Assembly: GCA_018383195.1 (NCBI GenBank)
Contig: JAGZOP010000033.1
Coordinates: forward strand, 1-24,460
Length of the DNA stretch: 24,460 bases
From: Clostridiaceae bacterium
GTDB taxonomy: Bacteria > Bacillota > Clostridia > Oscillospirales > Butyricicoccaceae
Direction of reading: 5' to 3'
The notes beneath the pieces are model-generated. The model saw nothing but the letters and a program-made list of their open reading frames with translations. It did not search any database and was not told the origin of the DNA. This document shows, piece after piece, positions 14,077 through 20,939 of this stretch (position 1 is the first letter of the stretch; each line of letters opens with the position of its first letter). The translations under genes were made by a program, and so were the position numbers.

Positions 14077-15115
14077 ATGCTCGTTTGTCAAACAACTCGA
14101 AGCCTTCCCGCTCGAGGTGGACTTCCGCGCAGAAAACGAAACTGTCGCGCTGCTCGGCGCATCCGGATCGGGAAAATCCATGACGCTCAAATGCATTGCG
14201 GGTGTGCAGCGCCCCGACCGCGGTCGTATTGTGCTCGACGGGCGGGTACTGTTTGACTCCGATGCGGGCATTGACCTGCCGCCGCAGCTGCGACGGGTCG
14301 GACTGCTGTTTCAAAACTATGCGCTTTTCCCGACCATGACTGTGCGGGAAAATATCCTGTGCGGGCTGCGCCATCTGCCGCGGCGCGACCGCGCAGCGCG
14401 GTGCGCGGCGCTCGTCGAACAGTTCCATCTGCGCGGTCTGGAGCACCGGCTGCCCGCCCTGCTTTCCGGCGGGCAGCAGCAGCGTGCCGCGCTTGCGCGG
14501 ATGCTTGGCAGCGAACCCCAGCTTCTGATGCTGGACGAGCCGTTTTCGGCGCTCGACCCCTTTCTGCGCTGGGAGCTGGAGCAGACGGTTTCCGAAGTCG
14601 TTGCCGCGCACGGCGGCACAACGCTGTTCGTCTCCCACAGCCGTGACGAAGCCTACCGTCTGTGCGACCGCATCGCGGTCATGGAACGGGGCAGAATTGA
14701 AGTGTATAAGCCGAAAAATGCCCTCTTTTCCGCACCCGAAACCTGCGCTGCCGCGCGGCTGATCGGCTGCGAGAATATCGCGGAAACCGTGCTGCAAAAT
14801 GGCAGGGTGTTTGTCCCCGCTTGGAATCTGTCCCTGCCGGCTGCCGCGCAGGAGATGCCGGCGGTCGGTGTTCCGGGCGATGCCATCCGGTTCGGGGAGG
14901 GCTTCACCGCCAGCGTTCAGCGCATCATCGGCTGCCCAGAGGACGTGCTTGTGCTCGTCCTGCCCGAGGGTGCGTCCGCGCCGCTGCGCTGGCGCACCGG
15001 CAAGGCGGATGCCAGCCGCCTGCATCCCGGGGACATCATCCGGTTGGATTTCGATCCGGCGAAAATCTGGTGCCTGCGTACTTCTGCCCCCATTCAATCT
15101 GACCCTATTAAATGA
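14069..15115 (+). CDS. modC: Molybdate ABC transporter ATP-binding protein
   Basis: This 348-residue ABC ATPase has Walker A GASGSGKS (residues 30-37), the Q-loop at Gln82 (LLFQNYALFP), signature LSGGQQQR (132-139), Walker B LLMLDEP with Glu157, and the switch His190 (VSH). A C-terminal extension from about residue 250 looks like a TOBE/MOP-type regulatory domain (GDAIRFGEGF..., GDIIRLDFDPAKIW). It drives molybdate import by ModAB. ATG 14069 overlaps the modB stop and has GGGG 8 nt upstream. A sulfate/thiosulfate ABC ATPase is the main alternative, but the modA and modB context argues for molybdate. Confidence 0.93.
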   Translation: MLECSFVKQLEAFPLEVDFRAENETVALLGASGSGKSMTLKCIAGVQRPDRGRIVLDGRVLFDSDAGIDLPPQLRRVGLLFQNYALFPTMTVRENILCGLRHLPRRDRAARCAALVEQFHLRGLEHRLPALLSGGQQQRAALARMLGSEPQLLMLDEPFSALDPFLRWELEQTVSEVVAAHGGTTLFVSHSRDEAYRLCDRIAVMERGRIEVYKPKNALFSAPETCAAARLIGCENIAETVLQNGRVFVPAWNLSLPAAAQEMPAVGVPGDAIRFGEGFTASVQRIIGCPEDVLVLVLPEGASAPLRWRTGKADASRLHPGDIIRLDFDPAKIWCLRTSAPIQSDPIK

Positions 15116-15129
15116 TGCAAAACTGGCAA

Positions 15130-15158
15130 TTTACGCAATGTCATTTCCCTGTTACAAT
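15130..15158 (+). promoter_or_regulatory. Probable promoter of the ECF S-component gene
   Basis: TTTACG (15130-15135), 17 nt, then TACAAT (15153-15158) lie about 40 nt before the ECF gene and after the modC stop. A separate promoter would make the ECF gene independent of modABC. No riboswitch-like structure fits in the 84-nt gap. Confidence 0.5.
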
Positions 15159-15199
15159 GGAGACACTTTCAAATCCCACTGGAAAGAAGGAGTTCCATT

Positions 15200-15751
15200 A
15201 TGAAACAAAACAACACCCGCACGCTCGTTCTGGCAGCACTTTTGGCTGCTTTTACAACCGTTGCAACCATGATTATCAAAATCCCGACCCCCACCATGGG
15301 CTATATCCATCTGGGTGACGGTTTGGTGCTGCTGTGCGGCATCCTGCTCGGTCCCGGTATGGGCGCAGCCGCTGCCGGCATTGGCTCCATGTTCGCAGAT
15401 CTCTTTTCCGGTTATGCGGCATGGGCGCCTGCAACACTTGTCATTAAGGCGGCAACCGCATTCGTCGGCGGTTGGGCATTCCATAAGCTGCGCACCACTG
15501 CGCACGCAACACCGCTGCGCACCGTGCTCGCCGGAATCCCGGCAGAGTCCGTCATGGTATTGGGCTATTATGTTTATGAGGTCGGTCTGGCAATGGCGGG
15601 CGGCAGTGCGCTCGGCGCCGCAGTGACAGCAACCGCGGCAGGTGTGCCGTTTAACATGGTGCAGGGCGCCGCGGGGGTCATTGTCTCCGCAGTCCTCCTT
15701 CCGGTTCTTGCGCACGCAAGCCGCGACCTGGATACCAGAATTCACACTTAA
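15200..15751 (+). CDS. ECF transporter S component (substrate unknown)
   Basis: This 183-residue protein with about five to six membrane helices fits the ECF-type S-component family (PF07155-like). MGYIHLGDGLVLLCGILLGP is followed by GIGSMFADLFSGYAAWAPATLVIKAATAF, the conserved AD...GY..WAPATL.IK region. S components bind a vitamin or related micronutrient and dock onto a shared EcfA-A'-T energising module, which is not encoded here. ATG 15200 follows AAGGAG with a 7-nt spacer. Neighbouring modABC might hint at cofactor supply, but the independent promoter and terminator weaken that link. Possible substrates include pyrimidine or thiamine precursors; none can be chosen from sequence. Confidence 0.88.
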   Translation: MKQNNTRTLVLAALLAAFTTVATMIIKIPTPTMGYIHLGDGLVLLCGILLGPGMGAAAAGIGSMFADLFSGYAAWAPATLVIKAATAFVGGWAFHKLRTTAHATPLRTVLAGIPAESVMVLGYYVYEVGLAMAGGSALGAAVTATAAGVPFNMVQGAAGVIVSAVLLPVLAHASRDLDTRIHT

Positions 15752-15763
15752 TCAGCTTTTTCA

Positions 15764-15808
15764 CAGGGGGGCGTCTGTCCATCGGGCAGCCGCCCCCTGC
15801 TTTTCTTG
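15764..15808 (+). terminator. Intrinsic terminator after the ECF S gene
   Basis: CAGGGGGGCG (15764-15773) pairs with CGCCCCCTG (15791-15799) with one bulged G, enclosing a smaller CTG/CAG stem. CTTTTCTTG follows. It lies 12 nt after the ECF stop codon. Confidence 0.8.
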
Positions 15809-15818
15809 TTTCATTTCG

Positions 15819-15835
15819 TTCACAAAATATTCACC
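15819..15835 (+). promoter_or_regulatory. Direct-repeat box TTCACA-N5-TTCACC upstream of the two-component genes
   Basis: TTCACA and TTCACC are spaced 11 bp start to start, with a weaker TTTCAT just upstream (15809-15814). The box ends 20 nt before a TATAAT (15856-15861) that has no good -35 hexamer 17 nt upstream, as expected for an activator-dependent promoter. The architecture matches PhoB/PhoP-type OmpR-family sites, so autoregulation is likely. Confidence 0.5.
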
Positions 15836-15908
15836 CTATTGCCGTCAAAAAGGTATATAATAATGTTACATATGCCAACTACTACGATACACGAATGGGG
15901 AATGCATA

Positions 15909-16589
15909 ATGACAAAAAAAATCCTGATCGTCGAAGACGATGATAATATCCGCGAATTGCTTCGCCTCTATCTTGAGCGCGAAGGGTATGAAATTACAGA
16001 GGCGGAAAACGGCGCGGTCGGTCTGTCCAAATGGAAGGCAGAAAACCCCGATATGATGCTTCTGGACGTGATGATGCCGGTCATGGACGGCTGGCAGGTG
16101 TGCAAGGAGGTGCGCGCCGCCGACTCCTCCATGCCCATTATCATGATTACGGCAAAGGGCGAAACCATGGACAAGGTTTCCGGACTTGAACTGGGCGCGG
16201 ACGATTATATCGTCAAACCCCTCGAGATGCGCGAGGTTGTTGCGCGCGTGCGCGCGGTATTCCGCCGCTTTGCAGGCGATGAAACCGGCAAGCTGACCTT
16301 TGACAAGCTGACGATCGACAAGCAGGCGTATGACCTTGTCATCGACGGCAAGCGCGTGGACGCGCCGCCCAAGGAAATCGAATTACTGTACTTCCTCGCA
16401 CAAAGCCCCAACCGCGTGTTTACGCGCGCACAGCTTTTGGACGATGTCTGGGGATTTGATTATTATGGCGATACGCGTACGGTGGACGTCCACGTCAAGC
16501 GCCTGCGTGAAAAGCTCGAGGGCGTTTCCGACAAGTGGGAGCTGAAAACGGTCTGGGGCGTGGGGTACAAATTTGAAACCAAGGGGTAA
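15909..16589 (+). CDS. OmpR-family response regulator
   Basis: This 226-residue protein has an N-terminal receiver domain with acidic pocket EDDD (residues 9-12), phosphoacceptor Asp53 (LLDVMMP), Thr81 and Lys103 (VKPLEMRE). A winged-helix DNA-binding domain follows at about residues 128-226 (KEIELLYFLAQSPNRVFTR, VWGFDYYGDTRTVDVHVKRLR, VWGVGYKFE). It is phosphorylated by the kinase encoded 3 nt downstream. The position next to htrA suggests an envelope-stress role comparable to CssR, although its sequence is generic for the PhoB/WalR-like group. The direct-repeat boxes at 15819, 18035 and 10855 are its candidate targets. Confidence 0.95.
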   Translation: MTKKILIVEDDDNIRELLRLYLEREGYEITEAENGAVGLSKWKAENPDMMLLDVMMPVMDGWQVCKEVRAADSSMPIIMITAKGETMDKVSGLELGADDYIVKPLEMREVVARVRAVFRRFAGDETGKLTFDKLTIDKQAYDLVIDGKRVDAPPKEIELLYFLAQSPNRVFTRAQLLDDVWGFDYYGDTRTVDVHVKRLREKLEGVSDKWELKTVWGVGYKFETKG

Positions 16590-16592
16590 TCT

Positions 16593-18041
16593 ATGGGTAA
16601 GCACAGCTTTTTCTTTAAAAACTATTTATCGCACAGCCTGCTGATCTTATTTACGTTTCTGGTTGCAGGCAGTGTATTTTCCCACCAGCTCGGGGTCTAT
16701 GCGCGCAGCGAAAAGCAAAGCCAGCTCAAGGCAACTGCGACCGCAGTGGCAAGCCAAACCTCGGTCGTTGCCACCGAACCCACCAACGAACTGGTGCGTG
16801 AACTCTATGAGGTCTACATCAGCCAAACGGCGCATGGCGATCAGGTCAGCATTCTGGTCGTCTATCCGGACGGTAAGCTAGCATTTTCTGCCTCACCGGA
16901 AGGGCACGCAAAAATCCGTTCTGACCGCATCACCGGGGACACAGTGAATCGTCTGCTGTCCAGTGGCAGCTACTCCGCCATGGGCACCTTAAACGGTGTG
17001 CTGCCCGAATCCAGTTATGTGGTCGGCGCACCGTGCTTTGATGAAAATGGGAATCCGGCAGCCATGGTATTTGTCTCGTCTCCAACCGACGACATCATGG
17101 GGGTCATGCGCAACGTCTCCAAAATGTTTGTCATCATTCTGCTGATTGCACTCATCGGCGACCTGATTATCTCATACTTTATCTCTGCACGTATGACCCA
17201 GCCGCTCAAAATCATGGCGATGGCATCGCGTGAATATGCCGCCGGAAACTTTGACATTCGGGTTCCGGAGGATGACCGATGCATCGAAATCAATGAACTC
17301 GCCGTATCCTTTAACAATATGGCGCGCGACCTCGCACAGCTTGACGAACTGACACGCGGCTTTATCGGCAATGTCAGCCATGAATTCAAAACGCCCATGA
17401 CCTCCATTGGCGGATTTGTGGATGGTATGCTCGACGGCACCATCCCGCCCGAACAGCACGGCAAGTACCTGCGCATCATCTCCGAGGAGGTCGGGCGGCT
17501 CAGCCGTATGGTCGTGCGCATGCTCGACGCTGCTAAAATCCAATCGGGCGAGCTGATTCTCAATACTGCGCCGTTTGACTTCACCGAAATGTCCAGCCAG
17601 ATTATCCTGTCCTTTGAGCAGAAAATCCTTGCCAAGAATCTGGATGTGGACATCGACTTTGATGACCGGCTGATTGTCAACGGCGACCGCGACCATGTAT
17701 TCCGCGCGGTCTACAACCTGGTGGATAATGCGGTCAAATTTATCGACAACGGCGGAAAGCTGACGCTGCGCGCCCACGCAGAGCATGGTCTGTGCGCGTT
17801 TTCGATCAAAAACACCGGCGCAGGCATCTCCCCGGAGGATATCTCCCATGTATTCGACCGGTTCTACAAAACCGACCGCTCGCGGAGTCAGGACCGTACC
17901 GGCGCAGGGCTCGGACTGTATATTGTGAAAAATATCATCAATCTGCACGGCGGCGATATTTCGGTGCGGTCGGACGGCGGCGAAACCGAATTTTCGCTTA
18001 CCCTGCCGCTCCTAGACAAAAAGCGGCAGCGATCTTCATAA
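16593..18041 (+). CDS. Membrane sensor histidine kinase
   Basis: This 482-residue kinase has TM1 at about 14-36, an extracytoplasmic sensor of about 140 residues (37-176, Cache/PAS-like spacing), TM2 at about 178-198 (MFVIILLIALIGDLIISYFI) and a HAMP linker at about 199-252. HisKA carries the phosphoacceptor His263 (NVSHEFKTP). The ATPase domain has N-box NLVDNA (375-380), G1 KNTGAGI, F-box FDRFYK and G2 GAGLGLYIVK. It starts 3 nt after the response regulator stop with AAGGGG as ribosome site, so the pair is one operon. It probably senses misfolded protein or wall stress outside the membrane; the ligand cannot be read from sequence. Confidence 0.95.
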   Translation: MGKHSFFFKNYLSHSLLILFTFLVAGSVFSHQLGVYARSEKQSQLKATATAVASQTSVVATEPTNELVRELYEVYISQTAHGDQVSILVVYPDGKLAFSASPEGHAKIRSDRITGDTVNRLLSSGSYSAMGTLNGVLPESSYVVGAPCFDENGNPAAMVFVSSPTDDIMGVMRNVSKMFVIILLIALIGDLIISYFISARMTQPLKIMAMASREYAAGNFDIRVPEDDRCIEINELAVSFNNMARDLAQLDELTRGFIGNVSHEFKTPMTSIGGFVDGMLDGTIPPEQHGKYLRIISEEVGRLSRMVVRMLDAAKIQSGELILNTAPFDFTEMSSQIILSFEQKILAKNLDVDIDFDDRLIVNGDRDHVFRAVYNLVDNAVKFIDNGGKLTLRAHAEHGLCAFSIKNTGAGISPEDISHVFDRFYKTDRSRSQDRTGAGLGLYIVKNIINLHGGDISVRSDGGETEFSLTLPLLDKKRQRSS

Positions 18042-18051
18042 ATTCTTCACA
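18035..18051 (+). promoter_or_regulatory. Direct-repeat box TTCATA-N5-TTCACA upstream of htrA
   Basis: Two TTCA-type hexamers have the same 11-bp period as the box at 15819. They overlap the kinase stop codon and end 31 nt before the -10 of the htrA promoter, one helical turn further than in the response-regulator promoter. This is a candidate binding site for the adjacent response regulator. Confidence 0.5.
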
Positions 18052-18072
18052 AAGCGGACAATAAACGTGCAC

Positions 18073-18096
18073 ATGGTTCCCGTACAATGGAACCAT
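18073..18096 (+). promoter_or_regulatory. htrA -10 element inside a perfect inverted repeat
   Basis: ATGGTTCC (18073-18080) and GGAACCAT (18089-18096) are perfect complements around the 8-nt core CGTACAAT, which contains the -10 hexamer TACAAT (18083-18088). No good -35 hexamer lies 17 nt upstream. The repeat could be a repressor operator covering the -10 region. Confidence 0.55.
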
Positions 18097-18145
18097 AGAA
18101 AACAGATACTTCCTCGAACATCCGCTTTGGAAAGGAGCATTCATC

Positions 18146-19693
18146 ATGGATTTCGAAAAAAATACATCCCCTTCGGAGCAGCAGCCTGTTTCAAACGGGC
18201 AGCCCGTTTCTCCGGACAGCGGTCAGCCGCAGCCGTTTGCCGAAGCACAGCCCCATACACAGCCTGTGGAAAACCCTGCGGAACCGCAGACCCCCTATCA
18301 GACGCCGGTGCGCGCCTCGTCGGACGATCAGCCGATCTATCACGATGAAGCACATCAGCAGGATGCACCGCAGCCGCCCTTTGAGCCGGGCAGCCAAAGC
18401 TATGCAACCTATCAGCAATGGCAGGCGCAGCAAAGCAAACATGCAAAGAAGCCGCGCTCGAAAAAGCCGCTCTTCATTCTCGGCGGCGTTGCAGCCGCAG
18501 CAGCACTGTTTTTCGGCGGCATGGCGCTCGGCGGTGCAGGTCAGCCGGCTAGTGCCCCGTCCTCAAGCGCATCGTCCGGACAAAACCAGAACCTCCCTGT
18601 CCTCAGCATTGCAAAAACACCCTCTGACGACAGCGAGCCTTCTTCTTCGGACGGCGTGATGGCGGGCGAGGATATCTACAAAAAGCTCAATGACTCCATC
18701 GTTGCAATCCAGACGGCAAACAGCGCCGGTCAATCGGTTTCCTCCGGTTCGGGTGTCGTGATGTCGTCGGACGGATACATCATCACCAACGCGCATGTCA
18801 TCCTTGACGAAAACACCAGCCAGCCGATGAGCAATGTTGCTGTGCTTCTTGCAAATGGTACCACGCTTCCTGCGCAGGTTATCGGATACGATGAGCAGAC
18901 CGACCTCGCCGTGGTCAAGGTCACCTCGGAAAGCGCATTGACACCGGCCGAGTTTGGTGATTCCGATGCCCTCCAAGTCGGCGAAACCGCTTATGCCATC
19001 GGTTCTCCGGGCGGCGTGGAACTTGCAAACTCCATGACCAACGGCATCATCTCTGCCATCAACCGCGACATCACGGTCAATGACCGCGTCATGAGCCTCA
19101 TCCAGACCAGCGTGACCATCAACCCCGGCAATTCTGGCGGCGCGCTCATCAACAAATACGGTCAGGTGGTCGGCATCACCTCGGCAAAGCTTGGCATCAG
19201 CTATTATGAGGGGCTTGGTTTTGCCATTCCGATCAACTCGGCAAAGGAAATCGTGGATGAACTGATCCAGACCGGATATATCTCGGGCAGACCGTCCATC
19301 GGCATCACCGGGCAGAATGTCAGCGAGCAGCTCAGCCAGTTTTACAGCCTGCCCGAGGGTGTCCAGATTGTATCGGTCGATTCCCGTGCAAAGGCTGCTT
19401 CCGAAGGACTGATGGCGGGCGATGTGATTACCGCCGTTGACGGCAAAACAGTCACCACCATGGACGAGATCAACGAAATCAAGGGCGATATGAAGGCGGA
19501 CGAAAAGCTCAAACTCACCATTTACCGTCCGTCCACTCAAAAATCCATGGATTTGACCATCACCCTGACCGACGCACACGATCTGGAAGGCACGGACCCT
19601 GCGCAGCAGCAGCAACAGCAGCAGGTTCCGAAAAACTATGATGGAAATCAGGGCGGCTATTTTGACCCGTTCCAGTTCTTCTTCGGTTACTAA
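18146..19693 (+). CDS. HtrA/DegP-like membrane serine protease with PDZ domain
   Basis: This is a 515-residue S1C protease. Residues 1-105 are a Pro/Gln-rich, probably cytoplasmic, disordered region. One membrane helix lies at about 108-131 (LFILGGVAAAAALFFGGMAL), then a Ser-rich linker. The trypsin-like domain has the triad His217 (TNAHVI), Asp253 (QTDLAVV) and Ser330 (NPGNSGGAL). A PDZ domain follows at about 385-475 (EGVQIVSVDSRAKAASEGL, GDVITAVDGK). The C-terminus is a seven-Gln tract and an aromatic tail ending FQFFFGY. It acts as an extracytoplasmic quality-control protease and chaperone. ATG 18146 has AAAGGAG upstream. Downstream of a two-component system this parallels CssRS-htrA of Bacillus. 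Confidence 0.96.
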   Translation: MDFEKNTSPSEQQPVSNGQPVSPDSGQPQPFAEAQPHTQPVENPAEPQTPYQTPVRASSDDQPIYHDEAHQQDAPQPPFEPGSQSYATYQQWQAQQSKHAKKPRSKKPLFILGGVAAAAALFFGGMALGGAGQPASAPSSSASSGQNQNLPVLSIAKTPSDDSEPSSSDGVMAGEDIYKKLNDSIVAIQTANSAGQSVSSGSGVVMSSDGYIITNAHVILDENTSQPMSNVAVLLANGTTLPAQVIGYDEQTDLAVVKVTSESALTPAEFGDSDALQVGETAYAIGSPGGVELANSMTNGIISAINRDITVNDRVMSLIQTSVTINPGNSGGALINKYGQVVGITSAKLGISYYEGLGFAIPINSAKEIVDELIQTGYISGRPSIGITGQNVSEQLSQFYSLPEGVQIVSVDSRAKAASEGLMAGDVITAVDGKTVTTMDEINEIKGDMKADEKLKLTIYRPSTQKSMDLTITLTDAHDLEGTDPAQQQQQQQVPKNYDGNQGGYFDPFQFFFGY

Positions 19694-19714
19694 TTCGACT
19701 TTCTCCTTTTTGCG

Positions 19715-19750
19715 GGGGCGGTTCCAAGCGGACCGCCCTTGTTTTTCTTT
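19715..19750 (+). terminator. Intrinsic terminator after htrA
   Basis: GGGCGGT (19716-19722) pairs with ACCGCCC (19732-19738), extended inside by CC/GG with one bulge, and is followed by TTGTTTTTCTTTT. The T-tract also supplies the -35 of the next promoter. Confidence 0.88.
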
Positions 19751-19767
19751 TCAAAAACCGGTATACT
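19739..19767 (+). promoter_or_regulatory. Probable promoter of the MGMT-like gene
   Basis: TTGTTT (19739-19744), 17 nt, then TATACT (19762-19767) lie 23 nt before the start codon. The -35 overlaps the T-tract of the htrA terminator, a compact terminator-promoter junction. Confidence 0.5.
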
Positions 19768-19790
19768 TCTTTAATAAGGAGGGATATTTC

Positions 19791-20096
19791 ATGAACAGCT
19801 ATGACCGCATCTATGCCGTTGTCCGCGCCATCCCGCGGGGTACTGTTGCAAGCTATGGGCAGGTCGCCCGCCTTGCAGGAAATCCGCGTTGGGCGCGTGT
19901 GGTCGGCTATGCGCTGCATGTCAATCCCGATCCCGATGGTATCCCCTGCTACCGCGTTGTCACGAAAGACGGCCGTACTTCGTCTGCATTTGCCTTTGGC
20001 GGCAGCGATGTCCAGCGTGCGCTGCTCGAAGCGGACGGCATCGAGTTCCTGCCGGACGGGCGTGTCGATATGGCGCGTTTCGTTTGGAATGCATAA
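19791..20096 (+). CDS. MGMT/alkyltransferase-like (ATL) DNA-binding protein
   Basis: This 101-residue protein corresponds to the C-terminal DNA-binding domain of O6-alkylguanine-DNA alkyltransferase: YDRIYAVVRAIPRGTVASYGQVARLAG, then PRWARVVGYALHVNP and the active-site segment IPCYRVVTKDG, ending in GIEFLPDGRVDMARFVW. The active-site Cys is kept, but the usual His of PCHR is Tyr, and the N-terminal domain of full MGMT is absent. It could be an alkyl-DNA sensor feeding nucleotide excision repair, like ATL proteins (which have PWHR), or a low-activity transferase. ATG 19791 follows AGGAGG. It has its own promoter. Confidence 0.9.
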   Translation: MNSYDRIYAVVRAIPRGTVASYGQVARLAGNPRWARVVGYALHVNPDPDGIPCYRVVTKDGRTSSAFAFGGSDVQRALLEADGIEFLPDGRVDMARFVWNA

Positions 20097-20163
20097 CTTT
20101 TCCGTATAAAAATCCTTCCCTGCAATTCTGCTTAACGAAGCACGCCGGAAAAGAGGTATCACA

Positions 20164-20352
20164 ATGATTCAAAATTCAGTTAGAATCATCATAATCTTTA
20201 TTCTTTTATGGTATTGCGGCGCAATGTTTAACTTTTTTCCGTTTATTGGGGACAATCTTGCAATCAATGCAATCGGCTTTACAGGGTTGTTACTCTGCGC
20301 AGTTCTTGTGGTCTGTACCTGCTGGATTATCCATGAACTCAAAAAGAAATAA
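20164..20352 (+). CDS. Small two-helix membrane protein (unknown)
   Basis: This 62-residue protein has two hydrophobic helices: about residues 6-24 (VRIIIIFILLWYCGAMF) and about 35-56 (IGFTGLLLCAVLVVCTCWII), with a basic C-terminus HELKKK. I recognise no family. It begins at ATG 20164 after AAGAGG with 7-nt spacing and lies 67 nt after the MGMT-like gene, before a bidirectional terminator, so it may share that transcript. Its AT-rich, Ile/Phe-rich composition differs from its neighbours. An overlapping minus-strand reading frame of similar size has no ribosome site and lies beyond the rib terminator, so I prefer this strand. Confidence 0.6.
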   Translation: MIQNSVRIIIIFILLWYCGAMFNFFPFIGDNLAINAIGFTGLLLCAVLVVCTCWIIHELKKK

Positions 20353-20374
20353 CCCATTATAGATGTTTTATCTA

Positions 20375-20422
20375 TCTCATAAAAGAAATCCTTCCCAGTT
20401 GGGAAGGATTTCTTTTATGAGA
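20375..20422. terminator. Perfect 23-bp bidirectional terminator between convergent genes
   Basis: Positions 20375-20397 and 20400-20422 are exact reverse complements with a 2-nt centre. The GC core CCTTCCC/GGGAAGG is flanked by A-rich and T-rich arms (AAAAGAAAT / ATTTCTTTT), so it terminates transcription from both sides. The ribH stop codon (20415-20417) lies inside the right arm. Confidence 0.93.
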
Positions 20423-20882
20423 GCATTCGGTTTAAATTGACCATCTCAATCGCAGCCATTGCCGCATCATATCCCTTATTCCCGGCTTTGGTTCCCGCGC
20501 GCTCGATTGCCTGCTCAATGTTCTCCGTTGTCACCACGCCAAACAGCGTTGGCACCCCTGTTTGAAGCGCAATCTGCGCAACCCCTTTGGAAACCTCGCT
20601 GCAAACATAATCATAATGGCTGGTGGAACCGCGAATGACTGCACCCAGACAAATTATCGCATCATATTTGCCAGACTGCGCCATTTTCTGCGCTGCCGTT
20701 GGAATTTCAAACGCACCCGGCACCCATGCCGCTGTAATATCCTCCCCATTTGCTCCGTGACGCAGCAGCGCGTCCTCCGCTCCTGCAAGCAGCTTGGATA
20801 CGATAAACTCATTGAATCGCGCGGCTACAATGCCGATTTTCATGCCCTCTGCGAGCAGTTTTCCCTCTAAAACTTTCATCAT
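20415..20882 (-). CDS. ribH: 6,7-dimethyl-8-ribityllumazine synthase
   Basis: This 155-residue lumazine synthase condenses 3,4-dihydroxy-2-butanone 4-phosphate with the ribityl-aminouracil, the penultimate riboflavin step. Typical segments are GIVAARFNEFIVSKLLAGAEDAL, AAWVPGAFEIPTAAQKMA, ICLGAVIRGSTSHYDYVCSEVSKGV (with the catalytic His in TSHYDYV) and PTLFGVVTTENIEQAIERAGTKAGNKG. Subunits usually form an icosahedral or pentameric shell. ATG 20882 (or the next codon) follows AGGAAA. It is the last gene of the rib operon, 57 nt after ribBA, and its stop codon is inside the terminator palindrome. Confidence 0.97.
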   Translation of the reverse strand: MMKVLEGKLLAEGMKIGIVAARFNEFIVSKLLAGAEDALLRHGANGEDITAAWVPGAFEIPTAAQKMAQSGKYDAIICLGAVIRGSTSHYDYVCSEVSKGVAQIALQTGVPTLFGVVTTENIEQAIERAGTKAGNKGYDAAMAAIEMVNLNRMLS

Positions 20883-20939
20883 ATGTTTTCCTTTCTACGA
20901 ATTCCGATTCCCAATAATCCGGAAGCGTATTTTTATGCT

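Noticed and set aside
20169..20357. Minus-strand 62-codon frame overlapping the small membrane protein
   Set aside because: It has no ribosome site or promoter and lies beyond the rib operon terminator; the plus frame has both a ribosome site and a membrane-protein pattern.
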